Positions 13,473 through 26,701 of a stretch of DNA of 64,000 nt are shown here, in pieces. The notes beneath the pieces are model-generated. The model saw nothing but the letters and a program-made list of their open reading frames with translations. It ran no database searches and was not told the origin of the DNA. The DNA is from Spirodela intermedia. Lineage: Eukaryota; Streptophyta; Magnoliopsida; Alismatales; Araceae. Within the stretch, counting starts at the first letter, position 1. The number at the start of each line of letters is the position of its first letter. The position numbers and the translations under genes are program-made. The stretch covers positions 3,403,501-3,467,500 of the forward strand of contig LR746268.1 of the NCBI GenBank assembly GCA_902729315.2. Reading direction: 5' to 3'.

Positions 13473-14654
13473 AGCTGTTGGATTCAGAAAGTGAAGAAAT
13501 TGAGCTCAGCACGTCTGAGGGTGAAGACTCATCGTGGGTCTCATGGTTCTGTGGGCTAAGAGGCAACGAGCTCCTCTGTAAAGTTGACGAGGATTATATT
13601 AAGGACGATTTTAACTTATGCGGACTTCAGGGGCAGGTTCCATACTACGATTATGCCTTGGACATGATTTTGGATAATGATTCATTCAGTGGTACGTTTT
13701 GCAGAGTAATTTGCCTCAATCAAGTAAAAATCTTGATGCTATTTGTTCTCATATTTGTAAGCAATCGAGTAATTCTGTTGCCTAGTAAATTCTATTGTGT
13801 TTTCCTTTTACCCAGGTGAGATAAATGGGGAAGAACTCGTTGAAGTTGAACATGCCGCAGAGTTGCTGTACGGCCTCATTCATGCACGTTTTATCCTCAC
13901 AATCAAAGGGCTAAATTCCATGGTAAGCTCTGTCGGAGCTGACTATAGTGCTTTCTGAATTCTTATGCTCGTGGGTAATCATTCTCTTTATTGACCTTTG
14001 CTTCAGCATGTGAAGTACAAGAGGGCAGATTTTGGACGGTGCCCTCGTGTTTTTTGTACAGGGCAGCCGTGCTTGCCAGTGGGTATCTCTGACAGCCCCC
14101 GAAATGGATTGGTGAAGGTCTTTTGCCCAAAATGTGAAGATCTGTACCTCCCAAGGTGCAAGTACCAGAGTGGTATCCTTCTTTCTGGTTCTCTTTCCTT
14201 TTCATCAAGTAGTGACGATTTTGCAGTATATTCTTGCTCCATTGGTTTGCTCCACGTCAATCTTCTTATTTTATAGCATCAGTTTCATCTTCTGGTTTCT
14301 GCCATTTCCCCTTCCGAAACAGTTATCATGTTCGAATGATTCACACATATTTGGGTTGGTCAAAAAATTCTAACTGTGGGGAGAAAAGATTTATGCAATG
14401 CTTCCTCTATGGTTCCAGGACAAGAGAAATATTAGGTTCTTACATATTGGAAAGCATCAAGCGAGTGCTCCTCCTCTGTGCGTGTTCTTCCTTGACATTT
14501 TGCTCCCTCCCCAGACATGGATGGCGCCTACGTGGGGACAACCTTTCCTCATCTTTATCTGATGACCTTTCCTTCCATAAAACCAGCCAAGCCTGCTCAG
14601 TGCCACGTCCCCAGGGTCTTTGGATTCAAGCTCCACAAGAACTCCTCCAGGTGA
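13473..14654 (+). CDS. CKB: Casein kinase 2 regulatory (beta) subunit, exons 2-5
   Basis: Exons 13473-13691, 13816-13922, 14007-14172 and 14515-14654 have GT-AG borders and matching phases (1, 0, 1). They encode the CK2-beta core. The acidic Ser-rich segment ([18 protein letters not shown]) leads into [40 protein letters not shown] and ALDMILD, then [19 protein letters not shown]. The structural zinc site follows (CPRVFC...[10 protein letters not shown], four Cys), then the C-terminal signature [17 protein letters not shown] and [14 protein letters not shown]2-beta forms a dimer through the zinc site, holds two catalytic alpha subunits and tunes substrate choice of this Ser/Thr kinase in nucleus and cytosol. 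The stop at 14652 falls inside AGG-TGA that also resembles a donor (AG/GTGAGC), so a further 3' exon is possible. Which paralog is meant cannot be told. Confidence 0.93.
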
Positions 14655-15480
14655 GCTTCACACTCTCCTTCCCTCACTTCAAGTGGGCCTACCCAGTGGG
14701 TGAGAAGGGGGAGGGAGCGGGTGGATGTTCCAATTCTAAGTGCCACTTCGTCATGTAGACTGGCTATTCCCATTTGAGTTCTCCCTTTGGCAAGTGCTGC
14801 TGCATTTGGTTGTATATGCTATACTTGACTCTGATTCTTCGTGCTCGCAGATAAGATGGTCTCTGTAGTGACTCTTCTTATTCCAGCCACTTCATCTCCG
14901 AAGGAGACAATAGTGGCATGACAGTGGTCGGTTCTCTCTTTCTCTTTCCCTCTCCCTCTCTCACTCTCTCATCTTCAGACCAGATTCCCTTTATCTCTTG
15001 CTTCTGGAAATCAGTCTATATAGTTCAAAAATGTGAAAGTGTGTCACAGAAAGATGTATGGATATATCTGATTCCCACAGCAACTATGAGTGTGGATGTC
15101 CACCTGGGGCACACGTTGCCATTTTTTGATGACCTGGCAAATTGGCCAGCTGATGTGCAGCTCCTCTTTCTCTCTCTCTCTGGCTGGTGCATCTGACCAT
15201 CCCTCTGGAGAGAGGTTCTGCCTGAGAGATGGAGGGAGGGGTGCTGGAAGAAGAGAGAAACATGGGGTGTTCCAGCTACTCGTCTCTGCCACACCAACAC
15301 ATGATTCTAACTGGGTTTGCCATGCAGCTGTCTGTTACCATAGAAACAGGATGTATTCATCAACAGAGCGGACTAACTACATTTATAGGGTGAGACACAA
15401 GTGACATGTGTCAAAAAGCGAGAGAGTCAAGCTGAGTAGAGAAAGATTATGGAAGCAGTGCAGAAATGGAGAAGGAAAAT

Positions 15481-15535
<55 letters not shown>

Positions 15536-18500
15536 TCCCCATCTTTGAATTGTCATCTTCCTTTTTCTCTCCTCTTTCCCTCTTTCAAAGCCTTTTAATC
15601 TACTACCTCTCAAACTTTTCTCCCCATTCCATCTTTCTTAGGGAGAGGGGTGTATGAGGTGGTAATGTTGCCCAAGCCCACATTATAGGATCTTCTTCTC
15701 TAGTGTGCTCTTCCCAGGAGTGCATGATCTCCAAAGTTAACTTACATTGTGGGCTCAATAGTGACTATTCAAGTTTTCATCAATTGCCAATTATATAGTG
15801 ACCTTGACATGACAAGTTGGTAAATGTGTTCTCAAGTGGGGAGAATAAAGACTACATGTGAAGGAAGAGAAAATTCTCACTATAGAAAAATTAGAAACAT
15901 CAAAGCTTGGTTAGGGTTTTCTTTCTTTTATTATATTGACACATCTTGAGCACTTCCATATGGGAGTTTGCAACTTTTGTGTTAAGTTGTTCTATGTGCA
16001 TGTACATGCCATGGATTGTGGAGTTTCTTCACAAATATCTCAAATATGAATGCTCCAATATTTTCATCAAATTCTTAGCTAAGAATAGTTCGACCAAGAG
16101 AATGTGTTACCATGAGGACATGCTTCATTCTCATGTGGAATTTTCTTTGGTTTACCCCTTCTATTTTGCTCGGTGCTGATGCCTTCCATGATGGCAAGAA
16201 TATCTTGACGATGATTTCAATTGTAGTTGGATGGTTATTGGAGCTATCGTCCTTGGAAGGAATTGTATTGGTTTTATATTGTTTGTGGAGATAGACATAA
16301 AATATCAAGTTAAGTTTTAACAAAGGTGGGAGGGCTAGGGCAATGTCTCGTAATCAAGTTGGTTTGTGTCATCTTGAGTGAATGATCATATCATCTCATG
16401 AGACTTAATGTATTAGTCTCGTAACTTCAGCACATCGTGAGTGAAGTCAATGCTAACTTGGAATTAGATTGTCTTTATTTTATTTTTGGAATTTTTTTCC
16501 TGCTTTCTTGGCTTGTGGAAGCACTCTTGTGCCTTGGTCGCCTTGTCTTATTAGGCCCTCAGGAGCATGTAATCTTAAAGATACCCACACTACATCCCTT
16601 ATTTATGAACATTGTGCAACATTCAAAATTATTAACTTGTGGCTAGCTCAAGAGTAACTATCTTAATGTCAAATTATGTTGTAAGTTATAAGATAATCAA
16701 TATATGTTTAGTAGGCTAGTTAAATATACTGGAACATGATATATATGATATTTTAATGATGACAAACAAGTAATATGCATGCTATGAAGATAAATGTAAA
16801 ATACTTGTATATAATTTAATATAGTAGTATTAAATTAACATTTCATCACATAAAATTATTGTATTACATATTGATGTAGAAATTATTAATATTTATAGAA
16901 TATATTATTATAAGAAAATAATAATTCGCATATTAGAATCGCTAAGATTTTGAAAAGTAAAGTAAGGGTATAAAGGCTTACTCAATTTGTCATATACTTG
17001 TGATATCATATCATTACTTTCAAATTATTTATATATTAATTTAATTTAGTGCACAAGGTTTTTGATATAGTATATTTTTACTTTAGATTATATTATTAAT
17101 ATTTTAAATCACGAAAACTATCTATAAATATCAAAATCACAATTCAATATGTTAACTTGAAGTTGATCCTTTTAGTGTGACACATGTTATCAATTATGTG
17201 TTTGATATTATTGGGGTCTTTATCAAGTTGATTTAAATTGACATGGATCAAATATGAATGTTATGTTTAACAAGACTATGTGTTGGTTTTATGTAAGGAT
17301 ATTAGAACTAATTAACATATATGTTATATTGAATTCTCACTCATTTGAATTTATGTTTATTATAAAAAACTTGACATTAGCTAATGGAGGACATCTAGAA
17401 AAATATTCACACATGATTTATCCATAAATATTAAGGATTTCTAATAGATAATCACAAAAGTAAAAATGTCTTTATTTCCCTTAAAATATCAAGCTTTGGA
17501 CTTATAATTCTACGTAGAAAATCTTGACAATGAGAGAGGCTTTAGTGAGATGACTAAACTTGTAGAAGTTTTAAGTTGAAGATCAATCATCAAGTTCTCA
17601 ACAATCTTCTTTAACCTATTCTAAGTTATTGTTTAATTCACCTTCAGCCCACATCTTTACATTAAAAAAATAATAAAGTTAAGATCTTCATCCTCTTCAT
17701 TAGAACTTTTGACAAACTCCAAGTTAACATTATCCATAATGCTTGTAGTGGAATAAATGTAAAACTAAATATTCATTTGATCACATGTAGGAGTTGTTTC
17801 TATAAACATATATTGGCCACTTACAGTTGTAAATCTGTAAATAAATTTCTAGATGAAATTTCAAAAGATTTGGATGTGATAATTAGTAATTGTGATTAGA
17901 TGATCATAGTAAAATTTAATGACAATTTTTTTTTTTAGAGAATGGACTTAGATAGTGAGCTCAACTATTATAAAATTAATAATGTCATATTAAGTAATAT
18001 AAGAACATTAATAATGTCATATTAAGTTAAGAAGACTATTAATTTAAATATGTTTTTGTGGACAAATAAAAAAAGATCAATTTAATCTTCTCTTGTGACC
18101 TTAGACGTGATAGAGCTTATATTCTAATTGTCTATATATTTTAGAGTAGTAGCTAACGACTTTAGCTATACCCCACATAGCATTAGTAATATAATAAAAA
18201 GGAATCAATAAAGTGAGTATTTCAACAATGTTTTTCATAAATCCTCTTGTCTAAATTTTTTATTGTCTTGGCAAAATACACAAAGTTCTATCATCTAGAG
18301 ATGGAAGTTCATGGAGAAAATGTATAAATACATGTTTTAACATATTTCCTCATTTTTGCTAGTTTGATTTCTTGTTGGCATGATGATAATAGATTTATCA
18401 TAATTCCATGTCAAGCTTTACGTCTGACTAATTGTATTTGGGGAAGAACAGCAACATACATGCTTGTCTTATCATGACCTACGTATAACAAGTATGATCA

Positions 18501-19708
18501 ACAAGTGTTTGCACAAGCCCTCACATCTCATCATGTACAGCTGATGCCCATTGATCTAAAGGATGCCACATTCATCAAGTTAGTGGTGCATCATGTCTCT
18601 AGCTACTTGTTCTAATGGTTGGGTTGCTAGCAGATTGCAATATACCTTTGAGTGAATCACCTAAAATATGTTGCTTAAGACAGCTGATACAATTGACACA
18701 AATAATCCATGCCTCATCTAACTCAATGCATTCAAAGTGGCAGTAAAACATTTGGGCTAGTGGACCAACTTGACATCATATTTCGTCCATAAATCTTGCC
18801 AATAAGAATGTCCAACGTAAGCTTCTTCTAGGTGCCAACCTCAAAAATAATCAGAGCCTTTTTCACTTGGCACTAGCCCAAATGTAAGGGGGGATAGCCT
18901 TTTCAGCTTAGAATATGTTATGCTTATTGGCAGTCATGTTTTCATATAATAGTTGCCATGTTATCTATCACCATTTTTGTTCTAGTGGCCCTTGGGGACA
19001 ACACCTTAGTTTACTAAATTTCCAACCACATTGTTGTATGTGATGAGGCTTTGATGTATTTTTCCATCCACTATTGAAGCTTGTCTTTTGCCTAGTTCTA
19101 TAGTCCATCCATTGAGTTTAGAATTGTCTTCTCCAGACATTTTCATTATCAAGGAAGAGAAACGATAACATTATAACATAATCTTGTATTGTGCCATTAT
19201 TTAAGTCCTCTCAAGCCCAAAACAAATCTGAAGGAAAACTCTTTCTTCTAATTTTTTTGTAAGATTTCGTTCTTAAGTTTTGATCCCTAGATGGGTCTTG
19301 TGTATGGACATGGTTTGGCAGACTGTCACTGAATAACTCTCAGTCTTAGACACATTTCATACCTCCAAAACCAGGCAGACAAACCATAGGGGACCAATTC
19401 ATAACCATCTTGATCATGTGCAAGCTCGTCGATAGTCCGATCATTCACTTCTCGACTCAGAGGATCCTGTGACTTTCAGTGATGCTTTCGATTGTCGTAA
19501 CTAAGAACTCTGATACCCATCGTCAAGGGTGCTCCACCAATTAGTGATTAAAAAGACACTTGCCACGGTAAGAGACGACTCTCTGCTCCGCGCCTGCCCC
19601 GGCATTGGAGACGCACGAACTCGTCATGGGTCTTATAGACGAAGGCGTTCCTTACGTCTACTTAGCCGGAAACATACCTCTAGTGGGAGAGAAAGAGAGG
19701 TCTCGTCA
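14655..19708. other. Intergenic spacer, AT-rich, no gene recognised
   Basis: 14655-15480 holds the likely 3' part of the CK2-beta transcript. From about 16660 to 18400 the DNA is very AT-rich with no sustained frame. 18400-19450 is more balanced but every frame is broken. I could not place it in a transposon family, though its composition suggests old repeat DNA. 19450-19708 is the upstream region of the PPR gene. Confidence 0.5.
15485..15532. repeat. (AG)24 microsatellite
   Basis: A perfect AG dinucleotide run of 48 bases, about 0.8 kb downstream of the CK2-beta stop codon. Likely length-polymorphic. Confidence 0.97.
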
Positions 19709-21757
19709 ATGGCCGCACACGAGGCCCTGCGGACTGCCGCGGCGGAGACGGTAGCGGCGAGACAGCTTAGCCGAGCGCTGCTCTCGGCCGCCGGCACTTG
19801 CCAGTCGTGGACTGCGCCCCATGAGGAGGCAGTCCATCGCTTTCTAGTTTCCTGCAGGCGGCACCAGGACGGCGGCGACAGCTCCTCCCCGTTCCTGGCG
19901 CCGTCTCTGGTGGCCGCCACCATCGACCCCCACCTTCTCCCCCACCAGCCCCTCGCTCTGGGTCTCTTCCACTGGGCCTCCCATCAACCCGGCTTCGCCC
20001 ACACCGCTCAGACCTACCACTCCGTCCTCCGCTCCCTCTCCACCTCCCGCCGCCCTACCGCCGTACAGCGCATCCTCGAGCAGGCGCGGGCCAAGGGAGT
20101 CGCGCTGCCGCCGTCCTCCACCTACTTGGCCGCGAAGTCTCTCCTGGTCTGCAACCGGACTCTGGAGGCCTTCAGGCTCGTCGATGGGGTACGAGCCAGG
20201 TCGGGCATCTCACCCAGTGACGGTTCTGCCGGTGAGGTCTGCAATTCCGTCCTCGCCGCCGCCTCAGACGATGGGCACTGGGACCTGTCCAGGAAGCTGT
20301 TCGACGGAATGACTCTGGGCGGTGTTGGCTTCAACGACGTCGGCTTCGGAGTTTTCATTCATGGGATCTGCAGGAGCTCAGGGCTGGGAGATGCCCTGAG
20401 GCTGGTGGACAGGATGAAAACCCAAGCCGGGAAGGTCGACGGGTCCCTAATGGCGGCCCTCGTCGTGGACGGTCTCTGCCAGGCGGGTAGAACGGAGGAG
20501 GCCTGGCGGGCTCTTGAGGAGTTCAGGCATAGAGGCTGGAAGCCCGACTTCGTTGCCTACAGGATCGTCTCGGAGGAATTCAGGAAGGCTGGCCGAACGG
20601 AGGAGTCCTGGAAGATCCTGAAACAGAAGAGGAAGTTTGGGGTGGCTCCAAGAGCCGACGACTACAGAGAGTACATTCTCCGGTTGATCTCAGAGAGGAG
20701 GATCCACGCGGCAAAAAGGCTGGGAGAGGCCCTCGTCACCGGCGACTTCCCCATCGACACCGGCGTCCTTAATGCGTTGGTGGGCTCCGTCTCGGCGGTG
20801 GACGCTGCTTCCGCCTTGTCCCTGTGCAGGTACATGGTGGAGAGGAGAGGGGAGTTCCCGACCCTTCTAACCCTGAGCAATCTCAGCAGGAATCTCTGCA
20901 TGACCGGAAAGAGCGACGAGCTGTGGGAGATGTTCAGCGCCCTGCTCTCCAAGGGTTATTTTCAGGACGCGAACGGGTACGGGCTCATGGTCTCGTTCCT
21001 CTGCAAGGCCGGGAGGGTCAGGGACGCCTACGAGGTCGTGAGGGAGATGAGGAAGAGAGGTCTCAAGCCCAGCGTCTCCTGCTACAACTCTCTCATGGAG
21101 GCCTGCTGCAGGGAGGACCTCATCAGACCCGCGAAGAAGCTCTGGGACGAGATGTTCACCTGCGGGTGCTGCGGCGATCTCCGAACATACAACACCCTCA
21201 TCGGCAAGTTCTCCGAGATCGACGACGCAGACGAGGCGCTCCGCCTGTTCCGCCACATGGAGGAGAAGGGGGTGATCCCCGACGAGACCACTTACAAGTC
21301 GCTGATCCGAGTCCTGTGCCGAGTAAGCAGAACGGACGAAGCCCGCGAGATCTTCGAGAAATCCCGGGTGCAGGATCCAGCAGCGCTTGCAGGCTCTGTC
21401 CTGAGCACGCTCGTCCTCCATCTCTGCAGAGATGGCGACTTCGCCGCGGCCTCCGCTCTGATCCGCGGCCTCCCGCCGGCGACCGGGGCCGCCCAGAGTG
21501 GCGGCGGGAACAGCTCGCACGTCGTCCTCTTGAAGGGCCTCGCAGGAGCCGGGCTGCTGGACCAGGCCATCGAGCATGTGGAGTGGATCAGAGACAATGC
21601 TCCACCCGACCTAAAGGAGACCGTCTTGCGGGAGCTTGCCGGGTCTCTTTCCACCGCGCCGAATCTGGAAGCTTTCCTGCGGCTACTCCAGGCGATGCGC
21701 CGGCGAGGCCTGCTCCCCGACAGCGGTCCCTGGGCGGATCTGTGCCATGGACCGTAG
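19709..21757 (+). CDS. Intronless P-class pentatricopeptide repeat protein (At5g14080-like)
   Basis: A single exon of 682 residues. The ATG at 19709 is the first in this frame; the open frame extends upstream without an in-frame ATG. The N-terminal Ala/Arg-rich stretch (about residues 1-30: AHEALRTAAAETVAARQLSR) suits an organelle presequence. Next come DPHLLPHQPLALGLFHWASHQPG and QTYHSVLRSLSTS, a layout I recognise from Arabidopsis At5g14080. About ten 35-residue helix-turn-helix units follow. The clearest lie at about residues 420-560 (VSFLCKAGRVRDAYEVVREM, SCYNSLMEACCREDLIRPAK, RTYNTLIGKFSEIDDADEAL, TTYKSLIRVLCRVSRTDEAR). There is no E or DYW extension, so this is a P-type repeat protein expected to bind organellar RNA, not an editing deaminase. 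Coding GC is far above the flanks and start and stop are intact. Target RNA and mitochondrion versus plastid cannot be told. Confidence 0.93.
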   Translation: MAAHEALRTAAAETVAARQLSRALLSAAGTCQSWTAPHEEAVHRFLVSCRRHQDGGDSSSPFLAPSLVAATIDPHLLPHQPLALGLFHWASHQPGFAHTAQTYHSVLRSLSTSRRPTAVQRILEQARAKGVALPPSSTYLAAKSLLVCNRTLEAFRLVDGVRARSGISPSDGSAGEVCNSVLAAASDDGHWDLSRKLFDGMTLGGVGFNDVGFGVFIHGICRSSGLGDALRLVDRMKTQAGKVDGSLMAALVVDGLCQAGRTEEAWRALEEFRHRGWKPDFVAYRIVSEEFRKAGRTEESWKILKQKRKFGVAPRADDYREYILRLISERRIHAAKRLGEALVTGDFPIDTGVLNALVGSVSAVDAASALSLCRYMVERRGEFPTLLTLSNLSRNLCMTGKSDELWEMFSALLSKGYFQDANGYGLMVSFLCKAGRVRDAYEVVREMRKRGLKPSVSCYNSLMEACCREDLIRPAKKLWDEMFTCGCCGDLRTYNTLIGKFSEIDDADEALRLFRHMEEKGVIPDETTYKSLIRVLCRVSRTDEAREIFEKSRVQDPAALAGSVLSTLVLHLCRDGDFAAASALIRGLPPATGAAQSGGGNSSHVVLLKGLAGAGLLDQAIEHVEWIRDNAPPDLKETVLRELAGSLSTAPNLEAFLRLLQAMRRRGLLPDSGPWADLCHGP

Positions 21758-22606
21758 GTAGGGACGTCGAATCCCCGCCGTTTTCTGGCAGTTCCTCAGC
21801 TTTCGAGCTATTTCTTTACTAAAGAAAGGAAATTTGTGAAACCCAGGAGGTCTTAGCTTTGGTTGCATATTTTCTATTACGATTTCCGATTCGTAGTTGC
21901 ACTCAGAAAATCTAGCCAGAGAATGCCCACGGTCCGCTGATGTAACAGTCCTCTTTTGAGGGTTGCTTTCTCCTCAAGAGTTCCATCCAAGAATCCCACT
22001 CTGTTCATCCTTCTGCCAATTAAGTTAGCCAGTCTAAGACTGGTTGAGTCTCCTGATCTGTTGGTAATCAAAGGCACAAGCTGGTTGTTCGCTGCAATCA
22101 ACTTAGAAAATCAGAAGGTTATATTGTTCTACACAAATTTCTTATCTACTTGTTCATGCTTTCACCAACATACAATAGTAAGTGGGTAAATCTTAGCTCC
22201 CTTCAATAGCCTCAATCTACCGGTAACTTCTCCGGTCATTTTTAATATTTTCATTTGTATTTTATTGTTTGGAACAAACATTTTGGAGGCCTGGTACACT
22301 CGGGAGCTTAATCCCCAACCTTGAAATTTATCTCGGTTATTTGCTTGGTAGTGAACCTTTTAATTCAATCTTGGGCTCTTCGTGGTTCTTATAATGTAAA
22401 AGAACTCATCCATGGTCTAGCATTCATTGTCTGTTGCTCATACTTTTGCTTGTCCTAGAGTGTGTTAGAGTAGGATGAAGGGTAGTATTCAATTTCCACA
22501 GGTACACATGATTTGGAATTAGAATAGGTTGAAATCACAACCAAACCTCATATGATATTACCTATATTTGTATGCAGTGTAAAATGTATATCTTGGTTCT
22601 TAGCCA

Positions 22607-22610
<4 letters not shown>

Positions 22611-22642
<32 letters not shown>
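22611..22642. repeat. (AT)16 microsatellite
   Basis: A perfect AT run of about 32 bases in the spacer downstream of the PPR gene. Confidence 0.95.
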
Positions 22643-22644
<2 letters not shown>

Positions 22645-25600
22645 TACCATGAAAGGTCACATGCCTCACTTCTACCATCAATTTAGTGCCATAAAAATTC
22701 AACATTAATTGGCAAGGATCAAGCTTTCTTGCCAAAACATTTTTTTGGTATATGCAATGGCATATTTCTCATTATTAATACTAAAATCGCTCAACCATTG
22801 TAGAACTTCTCAAAATGCATTTAATTGGGACCCTCCTTTGAGAAAAGCATCAATAGCTTTGTTAAAAGCTCTTGATTTATATTCAAATTTATATCAAAAT
22901 AAATTCAGTCCATCATTCTTGTTGAGTAGTTGTAGTTCATTCTTACAACATAAGTTATAGATTTTTCAAACAATTTTAATCTTAAATCACTATCTCTATT
23001 GGTCAGACCTTTATTTCTCAATCACTATAATCACATACTTCTTTTTTTCTTAATAGGTCTAAATCTAATGACTATTGCCTGCATGAGTCTAAATAGGGAA
23101 AGGGAAAGCTCTTTACATATGCGTGAAGGTTTCTCAAACTCAAAGAATAGAAGCATCTTATTCCAATTCAAATGAATGTGAAGAATCTAGAATATCCAAA
23201 ACAACATGCCTTGTTTCAATTCAGCCAAAAAAGGTTTTGAAAGCTAATTTAATATAATCACGCAAAAAAAGCTTTCTTTTTTAAAATGAAGTATTGAATG
23301 GGGTTAAATCAAATTACACACTTTAATAAACTTCTGGTTATAACCAGAAAAGTTTGAAGCTTCTTACAATGGTTCTTGATTACTAATGATTTGCTAATTA
23401 ACCACATGTTGATTTTTCTTTTTCAACCCCAGCTTCTTAATTGTTGATAACATGTTGTAAATTTTATGAATAAAGCTTCTAAAAACATAGAAAACCAATA
23501 TAATGTGGTCAAAGTAATGTTTCCATGTCTGATTGATTAAGATGCACAATTAATAGTTTTTTTAGTACAAATGTAAAAGTGTTCATCAACTTCTAGATAA
23601 TGAAGGTTATTTTAGTGGGTCAAAATGATATGATAAAGACAATTCAAAATGATCAGCATTGGTTATAGCAGTTATGGTGCATACCTACAGCTTGCTTCTA
23701 GATAACTTGATGATAACTAAACAATATATCCAACTTACATGAAAAATGACACCGCCATCAATCATTCACCTTAGGAATTTGAATTTGATTGTGTTAATAT
23801 TTTGAACTTTGCAATCCTTGCCCATACCATTGGCTTCATGAGCGTGTATAATCTAGTTGGCTTTTAGAACAAACTTTGATTGACTTTTGGCATTTGGCTT
23901 TGATTGACTTTTGGCTTCCATTTTACTTGTAAAGATCTCAATAATTTTTTTATCAACTCAAAATTTGAGTATGATTTCCTAAGGTTTTTTACACTATTAA
24001 TACTATTAATAAATAGAGTAAATATATCTAGAATTTATTCATTCTCAAGTATGGAAGACAATTTATGTCAATGTACTAATAAATCAATTTGAGAATCTTT
24101 CACTTAAGAAATTCCTTTGTAGTGACTTATAATTTATGTAAAATCTCCTTGACACCCTTGTTAAATTTTAGGTCGCACTTAGATCAAAAGGGGGAGGGGT
24201 GTTGAATTGATTGGTTCTTAATTGTGACTTTGGTCAACTATTTCGAAAATCTATGATATTTTCTTCAAATCCTAGGTCCTATGATATGTCTAAATATGGA
24301 GTATGCAACTCAAAGATTTTTGAAATTTTTAGACCCTCTGTTTATGTTCAATCTCTAAGAATTACTCTTGTTCTTACGTTCTATTAAGTCAATCATTACC
24401 ACACAACCATTGATTGTCATGTTCAGCTCTCATAGAATTTCATCTTGATATTCTTTTCTAGATTTATTGCTCTATGTGACCAATAGTTGATTAAAGGGTT
24501 TAACTCTCTTTAGTTACTAAATGCAAATATAATTACAAGTTCACCCATGATGACAAAGAAATAATTTCATCAAAGATGTTTTCTAGATGATGGTGTTGAC
24601 AATGATGTTTGAGGAAGATCACTTATAACTTAAAAAAGGTTCATCAACTTAATACTTTCATATTAGTTGACAAATAGGAAAACCCTCATGAATTTTCATA
24701 TAAGTTTCTATAGAAATTATCAACAAGGCTCTTGACATTGTAGAAGGCTTAAAGTTTATTGTTTGGAACTATTTTGCTATTGGAAATGTGCTGATTTTAT
24801 AGAAAAATTTGATTTAAAATTTTTCCATATTTTTTGTTGTATCACAATGTTTACATTCCAAAATTAGTTAGAAATTAGAATGATTGGAAACCAATATGAC
24901 ATCATTTAATCTATCAAATATCCTTTTAAAAAAAAATGTGTTACCATGAAACATCAACATATATATCCAAAAATGATTGGTTCAATCAAAGTTTGATAAG
25001 GATTTAATATTGTCAAAATAGAGTTGATAATATATGTCTAAGTAGAATAATTATTTGATAACTAAAACTTATTTTAATCATCGCAAACACAATAATACCA
25101 TGAATTAGACACATTGAGTTGCAATCTTAATATGTAAAATCATAATTTGGTGATATAAATAAAATCATTTTTCAAAGGAATTCATTAATATTGAGAAAGT
25201 CCTATGTGACAATATGAGCAATATGGTGATTCAATCAAGCAATTAGATAGAAAAAACATTTTAAAATACAATCTAATATTATGAACACATAATAGATTAG
25301 GTTAAATTTTTTATCTGCATTTTGCTTCAATAATCTCATTGATTCATGTGTTAATCATTATTTTTTATCAATAGCCTTTACAAGAATATACAAAACAATA
25401 ATTTGACTTGATAAAATCCAGCAAATTGTAGAATTCAATATAATGAGATTCAAAAATGTTACTTGAATTTTTATTTTTGTATGTGTTATTATTATTTTGA
25501 GTTCCATCTTAATTTATATTTAATTTAAGATCACATATAAAAATATTTATTTTTTCATAAACTTAATGATCAATAAGGATAATTTAATCTTTTAGTTAGT

Positions 25601-26684
25601 ATTATGTGTGTTTTTCATCATCAAAATAATATTCATTTAATACTCCAACAACCCTCATGCATGCATATATTATTAAAATTTATTTCTAAGGCATAATAAA
25701 GAATGATAATAACTTTATGATTCAAGGTAACCAATTTAACTTTTGGTTGGGACAATTCCGAATAATTTTCTTTCAAAAGAGAAATATCATTACAAATAAA
25801 ATTTTAAACACTCGAATAAAGTGCTTGAATATAAATTCTTATCCTAGTTTTTCAAGAATCATGACTAGATCCATTAAAAAGATGGTTCATTAATGGAATG
25901 TTTCTCAACAAACATAGTTCCGCAATTACCCATCTAATATAATTGTCTAAGAATGTGATCTCTTATAAATACAAGTAGGCTTATATCAATTGAACTTGAG
26001 GATGGCTAAAGTAGTCTACAAGGTGGTCAATAGATTCCATCCTTATTAATATTGAATAATGATATTTAATTTATCTCAATGTAATATTCCAAAATAGGCT
26101 TCCCAATTTAGTGATTGTGAAACTAGTTGTCTATTTTTACCTTGTTTAGAGATTAATCAATAAATGTGTTTAGACTGCTGATTATGAAATCACAATGGAC
26201 AATATAATTGAGTTGATTAAGTTAACTATTCTAACTAATTGTGATGGAGGAATTTTTCATGAGTCCTAGGAATTTAAGTTATTGGGAAAAAGTGTCCAGC
26301 AAGAAACCCAAAGTCCTTTTTATTATTTATTCATTAATTTGGTTATTCTGTTATACAGTCTAATCTGGCACCAAAATTTTTCTATGCTCCACATTCCAAT
26401 TTGAAATAATAGTAATTAGGTTCCTAGGCTTCTAATGATAAAAATAATCCAATTGATCTAGGTACCTTTTAGTCAAAATCCATAGGTTATGGGAGTTGAT
26501 CTTATCCATCTAAATTTTTGGTTAACCTAATTTGACCAAATCAGTCACATTTTTCTTAGGGAGTCGAAATTCATGAATTATGTGCTGGGGTCAAATTAAT
26601 TCTCTCTTCTGGTTAATTTTTTGTTAAATTTCGTGTGAAAATATGTTTAACATAGTATGAACCTAGGGAGGTTAGTTTTCCGGT

Positions 26685-26701
26685 CCGGCCGGCCGGCCGG
26701 C
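26685..26701. repeat. (CCGG)4 tract just upstream of a gene start
   Basis: Four tandem CCGG units plus one base, about 100 bases before the ATG at 26801. It is rich in CpG and marks the abrupt switch from AT-rich spacer to GC-rich first exon. Confidence 0.85.

Noticed and set aside
18400-19450. Possible transposon coding remnant, as composition is less AT-rich than its flanks
   Set aside because: All six frames are full of stops and no family motif could be recognised; left as unassigned spacer.
20824-21822. Long overlapping frames on both strands within the PPR gene
   Set aside because: High GC leaves few stops in alternative frames. Only the frame beginning at 19709 shows PPR repeats.
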